The position numbers were made by a program, and so were the translations under genes. From Salidesulfovibrio brasiliensis JCM 12178 (GTDB taxonomy: Bacteria > Desulfobacterota > Desulfovibrionia > Desulfovibrionales > Desulfovibrionaceae), in assembly GCF_001311825.1 (NCBI RefSeq), contig NZ_BBCB01000002.1, positions 62,001 to 126,000 on the forward strand: a stretch of DNA of 64,000 nucleotides, in the 5' to 3' direction. The notes beneath the pieces are model-generated. The model saw only the letters and a list, made by a program, of their open reading frames with translations. It searched no databases and was not told where the DNA came from. Positions within the stretch are counted from its first letter, which is position 1, and every line of letters begins with the position of its first letter. This document shows positions 8,493 to 15,980 of this stretch, in pieces.

Positions 8493-9242
8493 ATGAAACG
8501 GATTGTCTGTCTCAGCCTGTCGGCTCTGCTTGTGGCTCTTTTTTCTTTCAACGCTTTTGCGCACTTCGGCATGGTTATTCCCGATACCGATGAGCTTACG
8601 CAGGACAAGCGCACGGTGAACATGGACCTTTCCTTCTCACACCCCATGGAAATGCAGGGGATGGAGCTTGAAAAACCGGCCAAATTCTTCGTGGTTGAAA
8701 ATGGCGAGACCCGCACCGACCTGCTGGGAACGCTCAAATCCGCCAAGGTCATGGATCATCAGGCTTGGACCGCTTCCTATACTCCCAAGGCACCTGGCCT
8801 GTATGCATTCGTGATGGAGCCGGTCCCCTATAAGGAAGACGCCGAAAACAACTACATTCAGCACATCACCAAGGTGTATGTGGACGCTTACGGCGAAGGT
8901 GAAGAGTGGAACAAGCCGCTTGGCCTGCGTACCGAAATCGTCCCCCTGACCCGCCCGTTTGGCAACTACGCCGGGAACGTTTTCCAGGGTATCGTCTACT
9001 TTGAAGGCAAGCCCGCGCCGTTCACCCGTGTGGAAGTCGAATACTACAACGAGAAAGGCGAAAAGCAGGCTCCCAATGATCGCATGGTCACGCAGGAAGT
9101 GCTGGCCGACGCCAACGGCGTGTTCACTTTCGCCTGTCCGTGGAAAGGCTGGTGGGGCTTTGCTGGCCTGACCACTGCTCCCGAAGAGTACAAGGGCCGT
9201 GAGTTTGAACTCGGTGCAGTGCTTTGGGTTGAAATGAAATAG
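8493..9242 (+). CDS. DUF4198 family periplasmic protein
   Basis: A 249-residue exported protein. Its signal peptide ends at about AFA, leaving a mature N-terminus beginning HFGMVIP, then a beta-rich domain with PFGNYAGN and a Trp-rich CPWKGWWGF C-terminal segment. DUF4198 proteins are periplasmic and in many genomes sit beside nickel or cobalt ECF transporters, where they are thought to help metal uptake. The exposed N-terminal His would suit metal binding, but this is inference. ATG 8493 is preferred to one seven codons earlier because GGGAG lies six bases before it and the signal peptide then starts MKR. A terminator follows. Confidence 0.75.
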   Translation: MKRIVCLSLSALLVALFSFNAFAHFGMVIPDTDELTQDKRTVNMDLSFSHPMEMQGMELEKPAKFFVVENGETRTDLLGTLKSAKVMDHQAWTASYTPKAPGLYAFVMEPVPYKEDAENNYIQHITKVYVDAYGEGEEWNKPLGLRTEIVPLTRPFGNYAGNVFQGIVYFEGKPAPFTRVEVEYYNEKGEKQAPNDRMVTQEVLADANGVFTFACPWKGWWGFAGLTTAPEEYKGREFELGAVLWVEMK

Positions 9243-9264
9243 AAGTAGGATGAGTGAAATGGAA

Positions 9265-9295
9265 AGGGCCGCCGGTGTTCCGGCGGCCCTTTTTT
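9265..9295 (+). terminator. Rho-independent terminator of the DUF4198 gene
   Basis: AGGGCCGCCGG and CCGGCGGCCCT form an 11-pair stem with a TGTT loop and then T residues. The T tract overlaps the stop codon of the convergent gene. Confidence 0.93.
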
Positions 9296-9743
9296 ATTGA
9301 TGCTGTTCAGATGGCTCGAGGCGATCGTCGTTGTCCTTGTGCAGCAACTCAATCATGGGTGTTACGAACTCATCCGGGAACGTTCCGGCCATGGAGCCGA
9401 TGAAGCTTCCGACAACAGAGCCGACAACCAGATTGGCACCATCGGCACTTCCTGCCACCTGAACAAGTGTGCCGAGCAGGGTGCCTGTCATGCCGCCGAG
9501 CACCATGCCGTCATAATGTACGCCACGATACGGCTTCATGCCTCGGATTACGCGTGAAGCGTCCTTGATGATAAACCCGGCAAGCCCGCCAACGAATGCG
9601 GCGCTGATCGCAAGAATTGCGCCGGGAAATAGGTAGCGCAGGGAAAAGCCGTGGGCGATTGTGCCTTCCACCAACCCGGCTAGCGCACCGATCAACATGA
9701 TGGCATAGAACGCCTTTTCCTTGATATCCAGTTTCGGCTTCAT
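9294..9743 (-). CDS. Small membrane protein with glycine-rich hydrophobic segments
   Basis: A 149-residue protein with about four hydrophobic segments, several with Gly-x-x-x-Gly spacing (GGMTGTLLGTLVQVAG, VVGSVVGSFIGSMAG), and a charged C-terminus. I do not recognise a named family; such patterns suggest tightly packed transmembrane helices. ATG 9743 is chosen because GGAGG sits five bases upstream, whereas the frame extends 20 codons further with no start signal. It is convergent with the DUF4198 gene and divergent from the fadL-like gene. Function unknown. Confidence 0.7.
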   Translation of the reverse strand: MKPKLDIKEKAFYAIMLIGALAGLVEGTIAHGFSLRYLFPGAILAISAAFVGGLAGFIIKDASRVIRGMKPYRGVHYDGMVLGGMTGTLLGTLVQVAGSADGANLVVGSVVGSFIGSMAGTFPDEFVTPMIELLHKDNDDRLEPSEQHQ

Positions 9744-9828
9744 GTTTCCTCCGGAAAGAAATTCCTCTTTCAGGTTGATGCGAAATGCATGCCGCGCAGC
9801 CATTTTCTAAACGTATAATTTAAACACC

Positions 9829-9853
9829 TGTTTACATTAAACTTTTGTTTACA
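9829..9853. repeat. Direct repeat TGTTTACA x2
   Basis: TGTTTACA occurs at 9829-9836 and 9846-9853, 17 bases apart start to start, in the AT-rich region between divergent genes. The spacing of about 1.6 helical turns could suit a regulator, but no family is recognised. Confidence 0.4.
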
Positions 9854-9889
9854 AAATTTGACGGACTGGTTACACAGCCAAAGGCTTGC

Positions 9890-9980
9890 GTTTGCAAGGA
9901 ATTTGACTGGCTCGTCACAGGAGTGGGTACCTTGTGACGAATTCTATGACAAAATGGTATAATTCTCGTTGTTTGCAAGG
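9890..9980 (+). repeat. Direct repeat GTTTGCAAGG flanking the fadL promoter
   Basis: GTTTGCAAGG is found at 9890-9899 and again at 9971-9980, 81 bases apart. The second copy runs into the ribosome-binding site of the FadL-like gene. Confidence 0.4.
9913..9963 (+). promoter_or_regulatory. Promoter and palindromic operator upstream of the fadL-like gene
   Basis: A perfect TATAAT (9958-9963) lies 25 bases before the start codon. Upstream, CGTCACA (9913-9919) and TGTGACG (9933-9939) are inverted, a pattern reminiscent of CRP/FNR-superfamily sites but with the half-sites in the opposite order. The regulator is unknown. Confidence 0.5.
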
Positions 9981-9987
9981 GGGAAGG

Positions 9988-11190
9988 ATGAAACGGTTCA
10001 TTTTCTGTATCGCGACGTGTTTTTGTGTCGCATTGATGGCTGCGGCGACACCTATGGAGTCCCGTGCAGCAGGTTTTGCTCTTTATGAATGGAGCAACCG
10101 CGGCAACGGTATGGGCGGAGCAATGATCGCGCTCGCTGACGATGCTTCTGCGCTTGCCTATAATCCGGCCGGTATCACGCAGCTTGAGGGCACACAGACC
10201 ATGGTGGGCGTAAGCCTTATCGCACCGAGTGCCAGTGTGGATATGGGCGGCAAGACATATAAAAGCAAAAACAAGCTTTATGCTGCCCCGCACGCCTATG
10301 TCACCCAGCAGATGAGCGATAAATTATGGTTCGGTGTTGGTGGTTTTTCCCGTTTCGGCGTCGGCACCAACTACGACCATGACTGGGCGGGCAGGTACAA
10401 CGTCTACAAGGGCGTTATGAAAAGCTACACTGTCCAGCCAACCATGGCTTTCAAGGCGACGGATAACTGGTCCTTGGCTCTTGGCGTTGATATCATGCGT
10501 GCCGCTTTTGAGCAGAAGAAAAAAAGAAACATTGCGGGTACTGATTACGACATTCACATCAACGCGGAGGGGTGGACCATTGGTTACAATCTGTCCACCC
10601 GCTATGAGTTTGATGATCAATGGAGTCTCGGGCTGGTCTACCGCGCCAAACAGAAGATGGTCGGGCGTGGCAGTTTCAACATGAATCTTGCAAACACTGC
10701 CAGCGGTGTGACCATGGAAGCCTATTTGCCCGGTAGCGCTGCAGCCGGCCTTGCCTACAAGCCCACTGAAGACCTTAGCCTCGATTTTGATGTCGTCCGG
10801 ACTTTCTGGGCCGACTACAAGCAGATCGAGTACTACTACAATAACGACACCAGCTCCATGACGGCCAAAAATTACAAGGATGTATGGCGGTTCCAGCTTG
10901 GTGCAGAATACGAGTTTATTGACAATAACTACCTTCGCGCCGGTCTCGTCTACGACCAGAGCCCCATCCGCGAAGGGTACGAGGACTTCATGCTGCCGAC
11001 CAATGACCGTACCATCTACTCCCTCGGTTACGGGTACAGCAACGGTCCGTGGACCATCGACTTGTCCGGAATGTATGTGCATATGGAAGGCCGAGTGATC
11101 GAGGCTCGAGGAAACGAAATTCCCACCACCGCACACATTCAGGATAGCCGGGCGCTTATTACCGGTCTTTCCGTTGGATACAAGTTCTAG
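9988..11190 (+). CDS. FadL/OmpP1/TodX family outer-membrane transporter
   Basis: A 400-residue outer-membrane beta-barrel. The signal peptide ends at RAA and the mature protein starts GFALYEWSNRG, then GGAMIALADDASALAYNPAGI, the conserved hatch domain of FadL proteins. Alternating hydrophobic strands run to the C-terminal YKF, whose final Phe is a BAM recognition signal. FadL channels admit long-chain fatty acids or other hydrophobic compounds. ATG 9988 is chosen over one 18 codons upstream because GGGGAAGG lies before it and a proper signal peptide results. A promoter and a terminator bracket it as a single-gene unit. Confidence 0.9.
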   Translation: MKRFIFCIATCFCVALMAAATPMESRAAGFALYEWSNRGNGMGGAMIALADDASALAYNPAGITQLEGTQTMVGVSLIAPSASVDMGGKTYKSKNKLYAAPHAYVTQQMSDKLWFGVGGFSRFGVGTNYDHDWAGRYNVYKGVMKSYTVQPTMAFKATDNWSLALGVDIMRAAFEQKKKRNIAGTDYDIHINAEGWTIGYNLSTRYEFDDQWSLGLVYRAKQKMVGRGSFNMNLANTASGVTMEAYLPGSAAAGLAYKPTEDLSLDFDVVRTFWADYKQIEYYYNNDTSSMTAKNYKDVWRFQLGAEYEFIDNNYLRAGLVYDQSPIREGYEDFMLPTNDRTIYSLGYGYSNGPWTIDLSGMYVHMEGRVIEARGNEIPTTAHIQDSRALITGLSVGYKF

Positions 11191-11214
11191 ACAGCAATGC
11201 CATACGGCTAATCA

Positions 11215-11246
11215 GGCGGGAGTCTTCGGACTCCCGCCTTCTTTTT
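11215..11246 (+). terminator. Rho-independent terminator of the fadL-like gene
   Basis: GGCGGGAGTC and GACTCCCGCC pair with a TTCG loop, followed by TTCTTTTT. Confidence 0.93.
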
Positions 11247-11285
11247 GTTGACAGGCCGGGCGGCTTGCATTGAACTGTCCCGACA

Positions 11286-12011
11286 ATGCTCACCGTCAGC
11301 AATCTTCAGCACATCTATCCGGGCAATGTGGAAGCCCTTCGCGGCGTTGCCCTTGATCTGCGCGAGGGAGAACTGCTCTGCCTCGCAGGTGCCAACGGGT
11401 GTGGTAAGTCCACGCTGCTCGCCGTTTTAGCGGGCATTCTGCCCGTTACCGAAGGGGCCGTCTCCGTGAAGGGGCGCGAGGCTGGGCCGGAAGATTTGAG
11501 GGGCGTCTGCCGACTGCTCATGCAGGACCCTGACATGCAGATACTCGGTGCCACCGTCGAAGAGGATTTGCATCTGGGGCGTGGCGACAATGATCCGGAG
11601 CAGGCTCGGGCCGTGCTTGACGGGCTTGGCTTTGACGCCCCGCACGATCGTCCGGTTCACGCGCTCTCATGGGGTATGAAGCGTAAGCTCTGTTTAGCCG
11701 GGGCGTTACTGGACGATCCCGGCGTTCTTCTCTTCGATGAACCGTTCAGCGGTCTCGACTATCCCGGCATCCGCGAAATGCGCCGCGTGCTTCGGCATAA
11801 TAGGGAACAGAAACTGACGCAAGTGGTAGCTGCGCACGATCTCGAATGTGTGGCCGACATTGCGGACCGGTTTGCGCTGCTTGCAAAGGGGCGCATCGTG
11901 GCCGTGGGCAGTGCCGATGACGTCTTCGACAAACTGCGTGAGAACGCCGTACGCCCGCCGTGTTCATGGCATCTGGGACGTACGGTCGCCCCTTGGGATG
12001 GTTCAGAATGA
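11286..12011 (+). CDS. ECF-type ABC transporter ATP-binding protein
   Basis: A 241-residue ATPase of the energy-coupling-factor class. Walker A is GANGCGKS (35-42), the Q-loop is MQDPDMQ and Walker B is VLLFDEP followed by the D-loop SGLD. The signature motif reads LSWGM instead of LSGGQ, an unusual substitution that still sits before a conserved R/K-rich helix. It would power uptake of a vitamin or metal ion through the T component encoded next, whose start overlaps this stop (ATGA). Cobalt/nickel (CbiO-like) or biotin-type modules are the nearest relatives; no substrate-binding S component is adjacent. Confidence 0.88.
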   Translation: MLTVSNLQHIYPGNVEALRGVALDLREGELLCLAGANGCGKSTLLAVLAGILPVTEGAVSVKGREAGPEDLRGVCRLLMQDPDMQILGATVEEDLHLGRGDNDPEQARAVLDGLGFDAPHDRPVHALSWGMKRKLCLAGALLDDPGVLLFDEPFSGLDYPGIREMRRVLRHNREQKLTQVVAAHDLECVADIADRFALLAKGRIVAVGSADDVFDKLRENAVRPPCSWHLGRTVAPWDGSE

Positions 12012-12709
12012 GGGCGGCGGCGTTTCTGGACCGCCTGGACCCCCGGTTGGCCCTTGGTGCCTCTTTCGTGTTCGGGGTGCTCATTTGGCGGGTGGATCCG
12101 TTGATAGTGGCCGTCCTCGCGGCACTGCTCGTGCTGCTCGCCTACAGTCTAGGCTGGAACCGTCGCGGCGGAATCGGCCTCAAGCCTTTCCTGCTCTTTG
12201 TTCTACTCTGGTCCGGTATCAAGTTCGCCTTCGAGCTCTGGGACGGAGCGACGATTTCTGATGCCGGCATGGTGGCGGGAGTGGTTGCGGTGCGACTGGC
12301 CGCGCTGCTCCTCCTTGGTTTGGTGCTCGCCAACGGTGTTTCCACCAGAAAAGTCGGGCTTGCGCTTTCGTGGGCGTTGAAACCATTTGCGGGAAAGAAC
12401 GCGTGGCAGGGAGCGCTCGCCTTTGCCATCATGCTGGACATGATCCCCCAGACCCGCAGAACGCTGGAGCAGCTCAAGCAGGCCCAACAGCTCCGCCGTG
12501 TTACGTTGCCGGTTTTCAAGCGGTTGACCGTGGTCCCCATGGCGCTGGTGCGGATCATGGCCCGGTCTACGTGGACGCGCAGCGTCGCTATCGCCTCGCG
12601 CCGGTTGGATCGACCGGAGGCGTGGAGCGGCGGTCTTTGCTGGCAGTCATCCGACACCGCTTTTCTTGCGCTCTTCCTTGTCATTGTTCCGGTTCTCGCT
12701 ATATATTGA
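12008..12709 (+). CDS. ECF transporter transmembrane (T) component
   Basis: A 233-residue membrane protein of the CbiQ/EcfT family. About four or five hydrophobic segments are followed by a cytoplasmic C-terminal region with the paired Arg motifs that couple to the ATPase (for example near RSVAIASRRLDRP). The frame opens earlier, but ATG 12008 overlaps the ATPase stop in the usual ATGA arrangement and gives the normal length. Together with the preceding ATPase it forms an energy-coupling module lacking its S subunit in this region, so it may be shared by S components encoded elsewhere. Confidence 0.85.
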   Translation: MRAAAFLDRLDPRLALGASFVFGVLIWRVDPLIVAVLAALLVLLAYSLGWNRRGGIGLKPFLLFVLLWSGIKFAFELWDGATISDAGMVAGVVAVRLAALLLLGLVLANGVSTRKVGLALSWALKPFAGKNAWQGALAFAIMLDMIPQTRRTLEQLKQAQQLRRVTLPVFKRLTVVPMALVRIMARSTWTRSVAIASRRLDRPEAWSGGLCWQSSDTAFLALFLVIVPVLAIY

Positions 12710-12757
12710 GTTTTGATCCCTTTCCGTCATTTGTCTGAATCGAGATTGGAGGTTGTC

Positions 12758-13587
12758 ATGGCCGGGTATGAGAACATGACCGTGCAGCAGACCCGTGAGT
12801 TCATGGGCAGCAGAAAACCGGACGAGTACCTTCTTCTGGATGTGCGCCAGCCGTGGGAATACGAAGAGCTGCACATTCCGGGGGCCATGCTCATTCCGCT
12901 CCCCGAGGTGCCGGAGCGGCTCGGCGACATCCCCCGCGACAGGCCGGTGATCACCTATTGCCGTTCCGGGGGCAGAAGTGCGGCTGCCGCGCGGATTCTG
13001 GCCGGGGAGGGCCGGGAGGTTGTCAATCTAGTGGGCGGAGCCTCGGCATGGCAGGGAGATGCGGCCTTCGGGCCCGTCGACATGGGCCTTGTAGGTATTC
13101 CTGCCGACTCAACAGTGGAGCACGCCCTCGCTGCTGCCTATGGAATGGAGATGCGGCTAGAGCGATTCTACGGCGAGCGCGTTGTTGCCGCAGAGTCGGA
13201 AGACGAGGGCGAGCTTTTTCTTACGCTGGCGGGGTACGAGGACACGCACAAGCGAACCATCTACGTCTCTATGAAAAGATGACCGGCGAAGCCGTGAGTC
13301 GGGAAACGTTTGAATCGATGGCCCGTGAAGCAGGGGCCAACCTAGCCGAAGGCGGCGTGGAGCCGGAGGTGTTCATTCAAGAATTTGGCGATATGTTTGA
13401 GGGCCTTGAAGGGATCATTCAGCTCGCCATGATGTTCGAGGCACAGGCCCTCGACTACTACTCCCGCTGTGCCCGCCGGGCGCAGGACGGGGACGCGGCC
13501 GATGCGTTCGTGCATCTTGCGCGCGAGGAAAACGCCCATCTCAAGTTGCTTGGTAAGTTTATGGACAAACTCGGGGAGCGCGAATGA
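12758..13587 (+). CDS. Rhodanese-ferritin-like fusion protein (frameshifted in this sequence)
   Basis: The N-terminal rhodanese domain (about residues 1-110) has the active-site Cys68 in YCRSGGRS. A ferritin-like four-helix region with repeated Glu and His metal ligands follows (ERFYGE, YEDTHKR, then EAQALDYYSR and LAREENAHL). The first frame stops at 13282, but the next frame continues the helix as LYEKMTGEAV. Adding one base near 13265-13266 joins them into a single protein of about 276 residues, the usual fusion length in sulfate reducers. GGAGG precedes ATG 12758. A role in sulfur or iron/peroxide handling is likely but unproven. Confidence 0.82.
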
Positions 13588-14219
13588 GGATAGATCTGCA
13601 GAGCGAAATGCTGATGGAGTTTGATGACGACGTCCGTTTCAAATGTCGCTTCGTCGGCTTCATAAAAGACGAATGCGTGATCGTTCGTGTACCGGTGGTT
13701 CCGGGAATTCGTGGCCGTATTGAGCCGGGCAGCGAACTCACGCTTCGGTATCTCTTTGAAGGCAACATCGTATCCTTCGCCACAGAGTCCCTCCAATACA
13801 AGGCCACGCCGTACTCGCTGCTCTTCGTTCGCTATCCCAAGGACCTCGAAACCTACGAACTTCGGAGCGAAAAGCGTGTCTCCTGCCGCCTGCGCGGCCA
13901 GATAACCAAGAGCAAGACCTCGTTCAAGGGGATGGTGACGAATCTCAGCGAGAGCGGATGTGCGTTCACCATGGATTCATCGCAGGACATGACCGATTTT
14001 ATTGAAAAGGATGATATTGTTTCCGGCGAATTCCGTACCATCGACGGTCAGACGCCGTATCCGTTCCGGGCCAAGGTCATGCGACGCAGCGCGCGCGGCA
14101 AGGAGGTCACGCTCGGGCTTGGGTTTGAGAAGAGTTCCGGCGGGTTGCCTGAAGCGGTGGTGGAATATCTGAAGGAAGTGAGGGAGTTCGAGGCGCTCCT
14201 CGCTGCCAGCGGAGACTAG
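13584..14219 (+). CDS. PilZ domain protein (YcgR-like), cyclic-di-GMP receptor
   Basis: A 211-residue protein with an N-terminal beta domain resembling the flagellar brake/YcgR N-domain and a C-terminal PilZ domain. The cyclic-di-GMP-binding signatures are intact: RxxxR at Arg98-Arg102 and NLSESG at 120-125. Such proteins alter motility or surface behaviour in response to the second messenger. Its start overlaps the end of the rhodanese-ferritin gene (ATGA), indicating co-translation. It converges on the DMT exporter gene and their stop codons overlap. Confidence 0.88.
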   Translation: MRIDLQSEMLMEFDDDVRFKCRFVGFIKDECVIVRVPVVPGIRGRIEPGSELTLRYLFEGNIVSFATESLQYKATPYSLLFVRYPKDLETYELRSEKRVSCRLRGQITKSKTSFKGMVTNLSESGCAFTMDSSQDMTDFIEKDDIVSGEFRTIDGQTPYPFRAKVMRRSARGKEVTLGLGFEKSSGGLPEAVVEYLKEVREFEALLAASGD

Positions 14220-15097
14220 CCTTCGAATTTCCTTTCAAGCCGAAGCATTTTGAGGTTCGGCAAAACAATGCCGACCACCACAAGGACCGCTCCGCCCACC
14301 TGCAGCGGCACCACATGCTCGTCCAGCAGCCAGTGGGCAGCCATAAGTGTTGCCACGGGTTCCACGCTGGAGAATATCGAGGCGTAGGCGCTGCCCACCT
14401 TTTCCACCGCCAGATAGAGAAATCCCACCGCGATGACCGAGCAGATGAGGCCGAGCGAGAGGCCGATGGCGAGCGTCTGTCTGGTCATGTTCAGGTAGAA
14501 ATCCATATCTCCGGCAATGTTATATGCCAGCCCAGCGAAGAGCAGCACGTAGAGGGTGGCCTTGAGCGGCTCCGTGTCCCGCAGAAGCACCTGCACCACC
14601 ATCAGGTAGGTGGAGAAGGTGGCCATGGCCCCGAACGCCAGCATCAGGCCGAACGGATCCATCTTCTGCAGGAAGGCGTCATAGAAGACCAGTGCACACC
14701 CGGTGAAGACCAGCAACAACGAGAGAATCACGGTCCTGTCGATCTTCATCTTGAAGAAGATCGCCGAAAGGATGGTCACGGTGACCGGATAGAAATAGAG
14801 GATCAGTGCGTCCGTGGCTGCCGGGATGTATTTCGCTGCCGTGAGGAAGCAGTATGACTGGATGGGATAGATCAGAAGACCGATGAGCGCGCAGCGAACG
14901 AGCATTTTCGCATCGGCGACAAGGGCACGGCGGTTGGTCGCGAAAAGCCACAGGAACAGCAGGGCCGCCCCGAAGGTGAAGCGGCATTGCAGCATCTCCA
15001 CGGCGGTCATGCCTACGGCGTAGCCCATCTTGGCAAAGATGACCAACATGCCGAAGGCTATGGCGGATATGATGGAATAGATCAGTCCTGCAAGCAT
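14216..15097 (-). CDS. EamA/DMT family transporter
   Basis: A 293-residue inner-membrane protein with ten predicted transmembrane helices in two EamA repeats of five, the standard drug/metabolite transporter architecture. Conserved features include the N-terminal ISAIAFGMLVIFAKMG helix and a second-half SVEPVATLMAAHWLLDE segment typical of these exporters. Substrates range from amino acids to nucleosides and cannot be told here. The gene converges with the PilZ gene, their stop codons overlapping by two bases. Confidence 0.9.
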   Translation of the reverse strand: MLAGLIYSIISAIAFGMLVIFAKMGYAVGMTAVEMLQCRFTFGAALLFLWLFATNRRALVADAKMLVRCALIGLLIYPIQSYCFLTAAKYIPAATDALILYFYPVTVTILSAIFFKMKIDRTVILSLLLVFTGCALVFYDAFLQKMDPFGLMLAFGAMATFSTYLMVVQVLLRDTEPLKATLYVLLFAGLAYNIAGDMDFYLNMTRQTLAIGLSLGLICSVIAVGFLYLAVEKVGSAYASIFSSVEPVATLMAAHWLLDEHVVPLQVGGAVLVVVGIVLPNLKMLRLERKFEG

Positions 15098-15155
15098 AGT
15101 TTCCCGTGATTATGGTATATTTACCAGAATCGGGAGCGTACGCCGCACCAAAGGG

Positions 15156-15905
15156 TCATGCAAGCTTTTTCAGGTAGGCCAGATATTCCTGATTGCCCTT
15201 GGGGCCGAGAATTTTCGAAGGTACGACGCCAAGGCATTCAAGGTGCAGTTCGGTTCGGAGGAAGCCGAGCACTTCCCGGACAACCCTGTCCCTGAGCTCC
15301 TCGTCGCGGACCACGCCCTTGTCGGTCTGGCCCGGGCCCACCTCGAACTGTGGCTTAACCAGCGTGACCACCTCGCCGCCGTCGCGCAGGAAGCGCATGC
15401 AGGCGGGCATGATCTTGGTCAGGGAGATGAAGGAGACGTCGGCCACCACCATGTCCACCGATTCGGGGATGAGGTCCGGCTCGGCGTGCCGGAGGTTGGT
15501 GCGCTCGATGTTTACCACGCGTTCGTCCGTACGCAGCCGCTCGTGGAGCTGGCCGTATCCCACATCAACGGCGTAGACGCGCGTTGCACCGTGCTGGAGC
15601 AGACAGTCCGTGAATCCGCCGGTGGAGGCTCCGGCGTCGAGGGCGACCTTTCCGGCGCAGTCGATGTCGAAGGTCTCGATGGCGGTGAGGAGCTTATGCG
15701 CGCCGCGGCTCACGAAGCGGGTGTCTTCGGGAACCGTGAACTCCGTATCTTCCGGGAACTGCTGTCCCGGCTTGTTCACGGGCGTTTTTTGGCCGCGCTC
15801 CATGAAGTGGACCTTTCCGGCCATGATAAGGCGCTTGGCCTTTTCACGGCTCTCGGCGAGGCCCTGTTGATGGATGAGCTGGTCTGCACGGAACTTCTTT
15901 GCCAT
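15156..15905 (-). CDS. tlyA: TlyA family rRNA 2'-O-methyltransferase (hemolysin-like)
   Basis: A 249-residue protein with an N-terminal S4 RNA-binding domain (about 1-60) and a Rossmann methyltransferase domain with the SAM motif ALDAGASTGGFTDCLL and the KPQFEVG segment near the C-terminus. TlyA methylates ribose 2'-OH positions in rRNA; older annotation as hemolysin is historical. The ATG at 15905 (MAKKFRADQL) is preferred to one 12 codons upstream because it matches the usual TlyA N-terminus. Confidence 0.92.
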   Translation of the reverse strand: MAKKFRADQLIHQQGLAESREKAKRLIMAGKVHFMERGQKTPVNKPGQQFPEDTEFTVPEDTRFVSRGAHKLLTAIETFDIDCAGKVALDAGASTGGFTDCLLQHGATRVYAVDVGYGQLHERLRTDERVVNIERTNLRHAEPDLIPESVDMVVADVSFISLTKIMPACMRFLRDGGEVVTLVKPQFEVGPGQTDKGVVRDEELRDRVVREVLGFLRTELHLECLGVVPSKILGPKGNQEYLAYLKKLA

Positions 15906-15952
15906 GGCGGAGTTGCTATCACTCCCGGCGGGAGCAGGCAAGCGTCATGAAG

Positions 15953-15974
15953 AGGGCCGCCCGAAGGCGGCCCT
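15953..15974 (-). terminator. GC-rich hairpin after the C69 peptidase gene
   Basis: GGGCCGCC and GGCGGCCC pair with a four-base loop just past the C69 stop; the following tract on the minus strand is CTCTT, so termination may be weak. Confidence 0.5.
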
Positions 15975-15980
15975 GTGATG

